Positions 1-6,391 are shown, counted from the stretch's first letter. The stretch: DNA of 6,431 bases from Rhodospirillales bacterium (GCA_015654825.1 JAATGE010000197.1:1-6431); one strand, 5' to 3'. A program made the numbers and translations. Notes: generated from the sequence alone by a model not told the origin.

Positions 1-863
1 AGTCCAACCAGTACCGCGTGATCCTGGAGGCGGCGCCTTCGCTGCAAAGCGTGCTGACCAATTTGAATGCGCTTTATTTGCCGACTTCGACCTCGGTCGG
101 CGGGCAGGTGCCGCTGTCGGCGATCGTGCATGTCAGCAGTTCGGCCTCGCCGCTGGTGATCGGGCATCTTGGCCAGTTCCCGGCGACGACGATCAGTTTC
201 AACCTGGCGCAGGGCGCTTCGCTCGGGGCGGCGATCTCCGCCATCACCGCGGCCGAGCGCGACCTGAATATGCCGGCGAGCGTGCAGACTTCGTTCCAGG
301 GCACGGCGGCGGCATTTCAGAATGCGCTGGGTAACGAATTCTTTCTGCTGCTGGCGGCCGTCGCGGCGATGTATATCGTGCTTGGCGTTCTGTACGAGAG
401 CTTTATCCATCCGGTCACGATCCTTTCCACGTTGCCGTCGGCGGGGATCGGGGCGCTGCTGGCGCTGCTGCTCACGGGGTCCGATCTCGATGTGATCGCG
501 ATCATTGGGCTCGTGCTGCTGATCGGGATTGTCAAGAAGAACGCGATCATGGTGGTGGATTTTGCGCTGGAGGCGGAGCGCAAGCATGGGAAGTCGCCGC
601 GCGCGGCGGTGCGGGAGGCGTGTTTGTTGCGGTTTCGGCCGATCCTGATGACGACGTTCGCGGCGCTGTTTTCGGCGGTGCCGCTGATGCTGGGGCAGGG
701 CACGGGTTCGGAGCTGCGGCGGCCGCTGGGCATTGCGATTTTCGGTGGGCTGCTGCTGAGCCAGTTGCTGACGCTGTTTACCACGCCGGTGATTTACCTG
801 ACGTTCGAGCGGGCAGGGGCGTGGATTGCGCAGTGGCGCGGGCGAAGGGCGGTGACGCCGTGA
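1..863 (+). CDS. mdtB: RND multidrug efflux permease, MdtB-type subunit, C-terminal part (5'-truncated by window)
   Basis: This is the C-terminal 286 residues of an inner-membrane proton/drug antiporter of the RND (HAE-1/AcrB) superfamily. The frame is open from base 3 and continues left of the window, so GTG 18 is not a start. Visible in order are the end of the second periplasmic porter region, with FPATTISFN and FQGTAAAFQ close to my recollection of E. coli MdtB, and then five membrane helices (about 336-400, 414-480, 489-560, 645-700, 727-800) corresponding to TM8-TM12. The TM10 motif GIVKKNAI (near 525-548) carries the lysine that belongs to the proton-relay network. The helix-loop motif [11 protein letters not shown] and the C-terminal TTPVIYL are typical of the family. 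In known systems MdtB and MdtC assemble as a heterotrimer. The next gene is the MdtC-type partner. The assignment as B rather than C rests on gene order and on closer similarity to MdtB wording, and is strong. Confidence 0.95.
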   Translation, partial: SNQYRVILEAAPSLQSVLTNLNALYLPTSTSVGGQVPLSAIVHVSSSASPLVIGHLGQFPATTISFNLAQGASLGAAISAITAAERDLNMPASVQTSFQGTAAAFQNALGNEFFLLLAAVAAMYIVLGVLYESFIHPVTILSTLPSAGIGALLALLLTGSDLDVIAIIGLVLLIGIVKKNAIMVVDFALEAERKHGKSPRAAVREACLLRFRPILMTTFAALFSAVPLMLGQGTGSELRRPLGIAIFGGLLLSQLLTLFTTPVIYLTFERAGAWIAQWRGRRAVTP

Positions 864-871
864 AGGGAAGG

Positions 872-896
872 AAGGCCAGGGCTCTGCCCTGGCCTT
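872..896 (+). repeat. Single-hairpin relative of the repeat family at the mdtB-mdtC junction (terminator/attenuator-like)
   Basis: A perfect 11-bp inverted repeat (arms 872-882 and 886-896) closes a TCT loop and is followed by a short T run (895-898). Its left arm and loop, aaggccaggg then ctctgccc, match the first hairpin of the full repeat at 4216, so it looks like a shortened or decayed member of the same family. The hairpin with T run resembles a weak Rho-independent terminator, but it lies inside an operon and the T run is interrupted after four bases. It may act as an attenuator or mRNA stabiliser, or be inert. The hairpin itself is certain. Its function is inferred. Confidence 0.7.
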
Positions 897-907
897 TTGC
901 TTGCTCC

Positions 908-3900
908 ATGAACATCAGCCAGCCCTTCATAACGCGCCCGGTCGCGACAACGCTTTTAACCGTTGGCATCCTGCTGGCCGGTCTGCTGGGCTACGCGAAA
1001 CTCCCTGTCGCCCCGCTGCCGCAAGTCGATTTCCCGACCATATCGGTCACCGCGCAAATGCCCGGTGCCAGCCCGGATACGATGGCCAGTTCGGTCGCGG
1101 CACCGCTGGAGCGGCACCTGGGGCAGATCGCCGACGTGGCCGAAATGACATCGCAGAGCTCCGTCGGCACCACGCGCATTACGCTGCAATTCAATCTCGA
1201 CCGCTCGATCGATGGCGCGGCGCGCGATGTGGAGGCGGCGATCAACGCCGCGCGCGCGGACCTGCCGACGGCGCTGCGGCAGAACCCTAGTTACCGCAAG
1301 GTCAATCCCGCCGACGCGCCGATCATGATTCTGGCGTTGACATCGAAAACACTGACGCCAGGCCAGCTTTACGACAGTGCGGCCACGGTCGTGGAGCAGA
1401 AACTCTCGCAACTGCCGGGCATCGGCGAGGTGGACGTGAATGGCGCCGCGCTGCCCGCAGTGCGCGTCGAGCTCAATCCGGGGGCGCTGTTCCATTACGG
1501 CATTGGATTGGAGGATGTGCGTGCGGCGTTGGCATCGGCCAATGCCAACGCGCCGAAAGGCCAGGTGGAGCAGGCCGGCCGATCCTATCAGATCTATACC
1601 AATGACCAGGCCAACCACGCGGTGGATTACCGGCCGCTGGTCGTCGCCTACCGCAACGGCGCCGCGGTGAAGCTGACCGATGTCGGCGAGGTGCTCGACA
1701 GCGTCGAGGATTTGCGCAACGCGGGCCTGTATAACGGCCAGCCTACGGTTTCCGTGCTGATCTTCCGCCAGCCGGGCGCCAATATCATTACCACGAACGA
1801 CGGCGTGCGCGCGGCGCTGCCGGAGCTTCAGGCGGCGCTGCCCGGTGCCGCGGAAATCAATGTGGCGCTGGACCGCACGCCGACAATCCGGGCATCGCTG
1901 CAGGGCACGCAGCGCACGCTGCTGATCGCGGTCTGCCTCGTCGTGCTCGTGGTTTTTGCGTTCCTGCGCAGCGGGCGCGCGACACTGATACCCGCCGTCG
2001 CGGTACCGGTTTCCGTGATCGGCACGTTCGGCGCGATGTACCTGCTGGGCTACAGCCTGGATAACCTTTCGCTGATGGCGCTGACGATCGCTACCGGGTT
2101 TGTCGTCGACGACGCGATTGTCGTGCTGGAGAATATTACGCGCCATATCGAAGGCGGCATGGATCGGCGGGCCGCCGCGCTGCGCGGTGCGCAGGAAGTG
2201 GGCTTTACGGTGCTTTCGATCAGCGTCTCGCTGGTGGCGGTGTTCATGCCGATCCTGCTGATGGGCGGCATTGTTGGCCGATTGTTCCGCGAATTCGCGA
2301 TTACCCTGTCGCTCGCGATCGCGGTCTCGCTGGTCATATCGCTGACGACGACGCCGATGATGTGCGCGATCTTTCTGCGGGCGGCCGATGAGGGCAAGCG
2401 GCAAGGCCGCATCGCGCGGGCGTTCGAGGGTGGGTTCGCGGCGATGCTCGGGTTCTATCGCCGCACGCTGATTGCCGCGCTGCGCCACCCGGCGCTGGTC
2501 ATGCTGGTGCTGGCCGCGACGGTTGGGCTCAATGTCGTGCTGTTCGTGCTGGTACCGAAGGGGTTCTTTCCGCAGCAGGATACCGGGTCGCTGATCGGCG
2601 GCGTGCAGGGCGATCAGAGCATCAGTTTTCAATCGATGCGCAAGAAGTTGCAAACGCTGCAGGCCATCGTGGGGTCGGATCCCGATGTCGCGAGCGTGGT
2701 CGGGTTCACCGGCGGGCGGGCGACGAACTCGGCCAATGTCTACATATCGTTGAAGCCGCTGTCGGAACGCAAATCATCGGCCGACCAGGTGATCGCGCGG
2801 TTGCGCAAGCGGCTGATACTGGTTTCCGGGGCGCGGCTGTATTTGCAGGCGGTGCAGGATATTCGTATCGGCGGGCGCCAGAGCAATGCACAATACCAGT
2901 ATACGCTGCAAGGCGACGATGCCGCGACGCTGTATGCCTGGACGCCGAAGCTGACCGAGGCCTTGCAGCAGAATCCGGTGTTTACCGATGTGAATTCGGA
3001 TGCGCAGGTGCATGGGCTGGAGGTCGATTTGCAGATCGACCGCAGCACGGCGGCAAAGCTCGGTGTGACACCGCAGCAGATCGACAATACGCTGTACGAT
3101 GCGTTCGGGCAACGCCAGGTCAGCACGATCTTCAGTGCGCTGAACCAGTACCATGTCGTCATGGAAGTGGCGCCGCGCTATTGGCAATCGCCGCGCACGC
3201 TGCAGGATGTGTGGGTCAGCACCTCCGGCGGTTCGGCGGCGGGCACGCAAAGCACCAATTTTCCCGCCGGCACAACCAGCGGCCCCTCGACCGCGAGCAA
3301 TGACACCGCCGCCGAGGTGGCCAGCGATTCGGCACGCAACGCGGCACTCAATTCGCTGGCCGCCAGCGGCAAGAGCTCGGCCTCGAGCGGTGCCGCGGTC
3401 AGTACTGCGAAGGAAACCATGGTGCCGCTGGCGGCGTTCAGCCATTTCGGCCCGGGGCTGACGCCACTCGCGGTCAACCATCAGGGGCCGTTCGTTGCCG
3501 CGACCGTTTCATTCAATTTGGCGCCGGGGCATTCGCTGGGCGATGCCACCAATGCGGTGGCGGCGGCAGCAGCCTCGATCGGGCTGCCGGCTTCGATCCA
3601 TGGCAGCTTCGCCGGCGCGGCCGCGACATTTCAGGCGTCGCTCGCCAGCGAACCGCTGCTGATCGCCGCGGCACTCGCTGCCGTGTATATCGTGTTGGGA
3701 ATTCTTTATGAAAGCTATGTACATCCTGTGACGATCCTTTCCACGCTGCCGTCGGCGGGCGTCGGTGCCGTGCTGGCGCTGTTCGTGTCGGGAACCGAAT
3801 TCTCGCTGATCGCGCTGATCGGCGTCATACTGCTGATCGGTATCGTAAAGAAGAACGCGATTTTGATGATCGATTTTGCGCTGGAGGCGGAACGCGTGCA

Positions 3901-4201
3901 GGGCATGTCGACACTCGACGCGATCACGGCGGCTTGCCTGCAACGGTTTCGCCCGATCATGATGACGACAGCGGCTGCTTTGCTCGGCGCGGTGCCGCTG
4001 GCGATCGATAGCAGCGAAGGCGCGGAACTGCGGCGGCCCCTCGGCATCGCCATCGTCGGCGGGCTGATCGTCAGCCAGGTGCTGACGCTTTATACTACAC
4101 CCATCGTTTACCTGCTGCTCGACCGGTTCCGGCTACGGGCGGCGCGCGCCTGGCACAAAGTGTTGCCGCAGGCTCGGCTTACTGGGACGGCGGCGGAATG
4201 A
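908..4201 (+). CDS. mdtC: RND multidrug efflux permease, MdtC/MuxC-type subunit
   Basis: A complete RND pump subunit of 1097 aa that exports drugs from the periplasm or inner membrane using the proton gradient, partnering the MdtB-type subunit in a heterotrimer. It starts MNISQPFITRPVATTLL, which aligns with the MdtC N-terminus. The family motifs LPVAPLPQVDFP and TYRK-like SYRKVNPADAPIM follow, then TM2-TM6. The proton-relay aspartates are D401-D402 in GFVVDDAIVVLEN, GFFPQQDTG lies near residues 552-560, and K982 in the TM10 motif GIVKKNAI completes the relay. No key residue is missing. The protein is about 70 aa longer than E. coli MdtC (about 1025 aa), mostly because of a Ser/Ala/Gly/Thr-rich insert at about residues 773-837. 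ATG 908 lacks a clear Shine-Dalgarno. An in-frame GTG at 860 overlaps the mdtB stop (GTGA) and would add 16 residues encoded by the junction hairpin, so the start is uncertain. An open frame further upstream to 620 overlaps mdtB and is not credible. The stop overlaps the next start (ATGA), implying translational coupling. Confidence 0.96.
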   Translation: MNISQPFITRPVATTLLTVGILLAGLLGYAKLPVAPLPQVDFPTISVTAQMPGASPDTMASSVAAPLERHLGQIADVAEMTSQSSVGTTRITLQFNLDRSIDGAARDVEAAINAARADLPTALRQNPSYRKVNPADAPIMILALTSKTLTPGQLYDSAATVVEQKLSQLPGIGEVDVNGAALPAVRVELNPGALFHYGIGLEDVRAALASANANAPKGQVEQAGRSYQIYTNDQANHAVDYRPLVVAYRNGAAVKLTDVGEVLDSVEDLRNAGLYNGQPTVSVLIFRQPGANIITTNDGVRAALPELQAALPGAAEINVALDRTPTIRASLQGTQRTLLIAVCLVVLVVFAFLRSGRATLIPAVAVPVSVIGTFGAMYLLGYSLDNLSLMALTIATGFVVDDAIVVLENITRHIEGGMDRRAAALRGAQEVGFTVLSISVSLVAVFMPILLMGGIVGRLFREFAITLSLAIAVSLVISLTTTPMMCAIFLRAADEGKRQGRIARAFEGGFAAMLGFYRRTLIAALRHPALVMLVLAATVGLNVVLFVLVPKGFFPQQDTGSLIGGVQGDQSISFQSMRKKLQTLQAIVGSDPDVASVVGFTGGRATNSANVYISLKPLSERKSSADQVIARLRKRLILVSGARLYLQAVQDIRIGGRQSNAQYQYTLQGDDAATLYAWTPKLTEALQQNPVFTDVNSDAQVHGLEVDLQIDRSTAAKLGVTPQQIDNTLYDAFGQRQVSTIFSALNQYHVVMEVAPRYWQSPRTLQDVWVSTSGGSAAGTQSTNFPAGTTSGPSTASNDTAAEVASDSARNAALNSLAASGKSSASSGAAVSTAKETMVPLAAFSHFGPGLTPLAVNHQGPFVAATVSFNLAPGHSLGDATNAVAAAAASIGLPASIHGSFAGAAATFQASLASEPLLIAAALAAVYIVLGILYESYVHPVTILSTLPSAGVGAVLALFVSGTEFSLIALIGVILLIGIVKKNAILMIDFALEAERVQGMSTLDAITAACLQRFRPIMMTTAAALLGAVPLAIDSSEGAELRRPLGIAIVGGLIVSQVLTLYTTPIVYLLLDRFRLRAARAWHKVLPQARLTGTAAE
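3224..3418 (+). other. Low-complexity insert within mdtC (about 60-65 residues)
   Basis: This segment encodes roughly residues 773-837 of the MdtC-type pump, between DVWVST and MVPLAAF. In E. coli MdtC these flanks are separated by only about six residues. The stretch is dominated by Ser, Ala, Gly, Thr and Asn, with no membrane segment and few hydrophobics, so it should be a flexible, solvent-exposed periplasmic loop. By alignment to AcrB it falls where the C-terminal docking subdomain (DC) returns to the porter domain. The equivalent point in the MdtB-type subunit (about 84-115) has no insert. Reading frame and codon bias continue smoothly, so this is not a sequencing artefact. Confidence 0.8.
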
Positions 4202-5706
4202 AGGGCGGGATCAGGAAGGCCAGGGGCTCTGCCCCTGCACCCCGCTGGGGACTAGTCCCCAGACCCCATTTTATTTTGGTTCCGACTCTGGCATCGGCGT
4301 TGAGCCTGCTGGGCGGATGCATGGTGGGGCCGGATTATAGGCGGCCGGCGGCTGTTATCGCGCCGAAATTCAAGGAACTCGCCGGCTGGAAACAGGCGAC
4401 ACCCCGGGACCAGGTGCCGAAGGGAGAGTGGTGGGCGGTGTTCGGCGATCCGGCGCTCGATCGGCTGGAGCGCCGGGCGATGACGGCGAACCAGACGGTG
4501 CTGGCGCAGGCCGCATCCTATGACCAGGCGCGGGCGCTGGTAGATCAGGCACGGGCGGCGCTGTTTCCAGTGCTTGGCGCCAGTGCGGGGGCCAATCGTT
4601 CCGCGACCGGACATGGCCCGGCGCTTAGCCAAGTTACAGTCCAGGCCACGGCTTCGTGGGAAATCGATATCTGGGGACAAATCAGGCGCCAGGTGGAGAG
4701 CAGCGAGGCGAACGCGGAAGGCAGCGCGGCGCTGCTGGCCAATGCACGGCTTTCGGCGGGTGCGGCGCTGGCCACGGCATATATGGAACTGACGGTTACG
4801 GATGCACTGCAAAGGCTGCTGGACAATACGGTCACCAACGATGCCAAGGCGCTGAAAATCACGCGCAACCAGTACGAGGCGGGCGTTGCCGCGCGGTCCG
4901 ATGTGATACTGGCCCAGACACAGCTCGATACCGCGCAATCGGCGGCCGTCGCCGTCGGCATTTCGCGCGGGCAATTCGAACATGCCATCGCGGTGCTGGC
5001 GGGAATGGCACCGGCGGAGCTGAACATTCCGGTGGTGGTGCAGCCGCCGATTGTTCCGGATATTCCTGTGTCGGTGCCCTCCACATTGCTGGAACGGCGG
5101 CCGGATATCGCGGCGGCGGAACGCACCATGGCGTCCAATAACGCACTGATCGGCGTCGCGGTCGCCGCCTACTACCCGGCGATCGATCTCTCCGGTGCAA
5201 TTGGTTTCGCGGCCGGCGGGTTCGGCGGGCTGCTGTCCGCGGCGAACAATGTGTGGTCGCTCGGGGGTACGGTCAGCGACGAGATATTCGCCGGCGGCGC
5301 GCGCAGTGCGGCCGTTGCCGCCGCGCGCGCGCAATATCGGTCAAGTGTCGCAACCTACCGGCAAACCGTACTGACGGCGCTGCAGCAGGTGGAGGACAAC
5401 CTGGTGGGACTGCGGCTGCTGGCGCAACAAGCGGTCATCCAGGACGAAGCGGTGCGCGACGCGGCATTGGCGGCGCAAATCAGCTTGAACGAGTATACGG
5501 CGGGAACTCAGCCTTATACGACGGTGGTGACGGCGCAGAATACGCTGCTCTCCGCGCAACAAACGGCGCTGAGTATCGAGCAGTCGCGGCTGACGGACGC
5601 GGTGGCTTTGATTACGGCGCTGGGGGGTGGGTGGAATTCGGGTGAGCTGGGTGGGAAGAAGGACGGCAAGGTTGGGGCTTTGCCCCAAACCCCACTGGGG
5701 CCTTAG
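4198..5706 (+). CDS. Outer-membrane efflux lipoprotein, NodT/OprM family (OpmB-like channel)
   Basis: A 502-aa outer-membrane factor, the TolC-like trimeric channel that completes the RND pump. A lipobox LLGGC places the lipidated cysteine at C41, followed by the family signature MVGPDYRRP. WEIDIWG lies around residues 154-160 and LLERRPDI at 297-304. Two OEP-type alpha-helical repeats rich in Ala/Gln follow, and the usual family end ALGGGW stops at W479. The start ATG 4198 overlaps the mdtC stop (ATGA). Later candidates such as TTG 4276 would leave a signal peptide with no positive charge, so 4198 is preferred. Both ends are unusual: residues 7-31 are encoded by one copy of the palindromic repeat, and residues 491-502 plus the stop codon by another, giving a tail of about 23 residues beyond the normal family end. 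The gene is clearly co-transcribed with the pump genes. A MuxABC-OpmB-type role is inferred from order. Confidence 0.95.
   Translation: MKGGIRKARGSAPAPRWGLVPRPHFILVPTLASALSLLGGCMVGPDYRRPAAVIAPKFKELAGWKQATPRDQVPKGEWWAVFGDPALDRLERRAMTANQTVLAQAASYDQARALVDQARAALFPVLGASAGANRSATGHGPALSQVTVQATASWEIDIWGQIRRQVESSEANAEGSAALLANARLSAGAALATAYMELTVTDALQRLLDNTVTNDAKALKITRNQYEAGVAARSDVILAQTQLDTAQSAAVAVGISRGQFEHAIAVLAGMAPAELNIPVVVQPPIVPDIPVSVPSTLLERRPDIAAAERTMASNNALIGVAVAAYYPAIDLSGAIGFAAGGFGGLLSAANNVWSLGGTVSDEIFAGGARSAAVAAARAQYRSSVATYRQTVLTALQQVEDNLVGLRLLAQQAVIQDEAVRDAALAAQISLNEYTAGTQPYTTVVTAQNTLLSAQQTALSIEQSRLTDAVALITALGGGWNSGELGGKKDGKVGALPQTPLGP
4216..4291 (+). repeat. Palindromic repeat, full copy B (inside the 5' end of the OMF gene)
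   Basis: About 76 bp consisting of a 7-bp hairpin with a TCT loop (4221-4227/4231-4237), a perfect 18-nt palindrome ctggggactagtccccag (4245-4262, centre CTAG), then gacccc, a T-rich tail (4268-4278) and gttccgactctgg. It is closely similar to the copy at 5668 in order, spacing and tail. It lies entirely in coding sequence, is read in frame without a stop, and supplies the charged n-region and the first hydrophobic residues of the lipoprotein signal peptide. Confidence 0.88.
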
Positions 5707-5742
5707 GCCCCAGACCCCAATTTTGTTTTCGTTCCGAGTTCC
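5668..5742 (+). repeat. Palindromic repeat, full copy C (over the 3' end of the OMF gene)
   Basis: This has the same architecture as the copy at 4216. A 7-bp hairpin with a TTT loop (5672-5678/5682-5688) is followed by a second hairpin with 9-bp arms around a single T (5695-5703/5705-5713), then accccaattttgttttc and gttccgagtt. The OMF stop codon TAG (5704-5706) is formed by the centre of the second hairpin, so the repeat supplies the last 12 codons and the stop. Confidence 0.9.
5695..5728 (+). terminator. Possible terminator for the efflux operon (second hairpin and T-rich tail of repeat C)
   Basis: A 9-bp GC-rich stem (5695-5713) is followed, after ACCCCAA, by the T-rich stretch 5721-5728. 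The T run begins about eight bases after the stem, further than in a canonical Rho-independent terminator, so efficiency is doubtful. The position between two convergent genes fits a terminator role. No other candidate is visible between the OMF stop and the opposing gene. Confidence 0.4.
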
Positions 5743-5787
5743 ATGCGGATATCGAAGCAATACGTTACGTTTTGCGGGTGATTCGTC

Positions 5788-6033
5788 CTATGTTGCCCGG
5801 TGACCGTCGTGCCGTTCGAACAGCTCGGCGAACAGCTGCTTGCTTCTTGCCAAGCCTTCGTCGGTAAACACCACGGATTTGACCTTGCCGACCGGATCGT
5901 CGATCATCCCCTTGCGATGCAATCGCCCGAGCGCACCCCAGTCGTAGCCCTTCCAGGCCCGAAATCCGTCATGAAGGGTCAGATAGAGCAAGGCCAGTAC
6001 TGCGTCGTCGATCTTGTCGGTGTCGATTTCCAT
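5788..6033 (-). CDS. DUF6429-like small protein
   Basis: An 81-aa protein beginning MEIDTDKIDDAVLALLYLTLHD, with the internal blocks AWKGYDW, LHRKGMI and VFTDEGL. I recognise this pattern as the DUF6429 family, whose members are about this length and have no assigned function. The helix-rich N-terminus followed by an EKGMI...KSVVFT-type hairpin is suggestive of a small winged-helix fold, but that is my inference. There is no signal peptide or membrane helix, so it should be cytoplasmic. ATG at 6033 was chosen because the family begins there and an AGGGAG ribosome binding site (6042-6047) sits 8 bases upstream. An upstream in-frame extension to 6126 has no family resemblance. It is convergent with the efflux operon, 81 bases from the OMF stop, and is bracketed by inverted copies of the palindromic repeat. 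Confidence 0.8.
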   Translation of the reverse strand: MEIDTDKIDDAVLALLYLTLHDGFRAWKGYDWGALGRLHRKGMIDDPVGKVKSVVFTDEGLARSKQLFAELFERHDGHRAT

Positions 6034-6041
6034 TGGCGCAT

Positions 6042-6047
6042 CTCCCT
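6042..6047 (-). promoter_or_regulatory. Ribosome binding site deciding the start of the DUF6429-like gene
   Basis: On the minus strand AGGGAG lies 8 bases upstream of ATG 6033. No comparable site precedes the longer upstream reading frame, which supports the 81-aa product. Confidence 0.7.
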
Positions 6048-6099
6048 GTCGGTGGAGAATCACTTCCGCCCCTACGATGCATTTTACCCCAGGTGGACC

Positions 6100-6126
6100 A
6101 TCTAACGCCTGCTGCCGAGATATCAA
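6100..6126 (-). promoter_or_regulatory. Weak candidate promoter for the DUF6429-like gene
   Basis: On the minus strand TTGATA (6121-6126) and TTAGAT (6100-6105) resemble -35 and -10 boxes but are separated by only 15 bases, short of the usual 17. A TAAAAT further downstream has no good -35 partner. This is the best site seen and remains weak. Confidence 0.2.
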
Positions 6127-6194
6127 GTATTCGACTGCGGGAAAGTTCTTTCGGCGTGTGCGCGGCTACGGCGACCTCGTGCTGATGCTGTACT

Positions 6195-6233
6195 TCTGGA
6201 TTGCCGCGCCGCAAGGGCGGCTCGCAATGACGG
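6195..6233. repeat. Dispersed palindromic repeat of the cgtcattgcgag...gcaatccag type
   Basis: The minus strand reads cgtcattgcgagc, then a GC-rich centre, then gcggcaatccag. This wording is that of a short interspersed palindrome I know from many proteobacterial genomes. The sequence can fold with outer arms TTGC/GCAA (6201-6204/6224-6227) and inner arms gccgc/gcggc (6208-6212/6217-6221) around AAGG. It lies in the gene-free stretch 6034-6391. Its role is unknown, and it is generally treated as a REP-like or non-autonomous element. Confidence 0.65.
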
Positions 6234-6252
6234 GTGTCGCTCGGTGTCGAAG

Positions 6253-6293
6253 CCGGACTCGGAACACAAATAAAATTGGGGTCTGGGGCCTTA
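6253..6293 (-). repeat. Palindromic repeat, partial copy D (inverted, cut at its central palindrome)
   Basis: On the minus strand this reads aggccccagaccccaatttt followed by atttgtgttccgagtccgg, matching the right half of the copies at 4216 and 5668. The match ends in the middle of the second hairpin, at the TA of its centre (6292-6293). Beyond it the sequence is unrelated and appears to be the IS end. The missing half should lie on the other side of the IS, outside the window. Confidence 0.85.
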
Positions 6294-6379
6294 TACCAAC
6301 CGTCCTGATGTGTGACTCGCAGGGGATTCCCAAAGTTCAACCGGTCTGATTCCCTGGCATCGCGGCCGATTCGCGGCGC

Positions 6380-6385
6380 AGGAGG
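6380..6385 (+). promoter_or_regulatory. Ribosome binding site of the transposase gene
   Basis: A perfect AGGAGG lies 6 bases before ATG 6392. It is by far the strongest Shine-Dalgarno in the window and fixes the start of the truncated reading frame. Confidence 0.8.
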
Positions 6386-6391
6386 CTCGGT

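Noticed and set aside
620..907. Extending the MdtC reading frame upstream to 620
   Set aside because: The added residues overlap the mdtB C-terminal coding region in another frame and show no family similarity. RND proteins start with the TM1 segment encoded just after 908.
956..2653. A 565-codon open frame on the minus strand opposite mdtC
   Set aside because: The product is extremely rich in Arg, His and Gln with no recognisable motif. It is the mirror of strong RND coding sequence in GC-rich DNA.
4252..5334. A 360-codon open frame on the minus strand opposite the OMF gene
   Set aside because: Arg-rich, motif-free composition typical of antisense shadows. The + strand gene is unambiguous.
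5755..5775. Short tandem-like tacgttacgt near the end of the DUF6429-like gene
   Set aside because: Only two imperfect units, with no pairing partner or known site. Probably chance.
6034..6126. A longer N-terminus for the DUF6429-like protein
   Set aside because: The extra 31 residues lack family similarity, and a good ribosome binding site precedes the internal ATG at 6033.
4216..6293. Considering the repeat copies as a CRISPR array
   Set aside because: Copies are far apart, in both orientations, variable in sequence and without regular spacers or cas genes.
6014..6349. A 111-codon + strand frame across the gene-free stretch
   Set aside because: It runs through the dispersed palindrome, the cut repeat and the IS boundary, overlaps the DUF6429-like gene in antisense, and has no ribosome binding site or recognisable domain.
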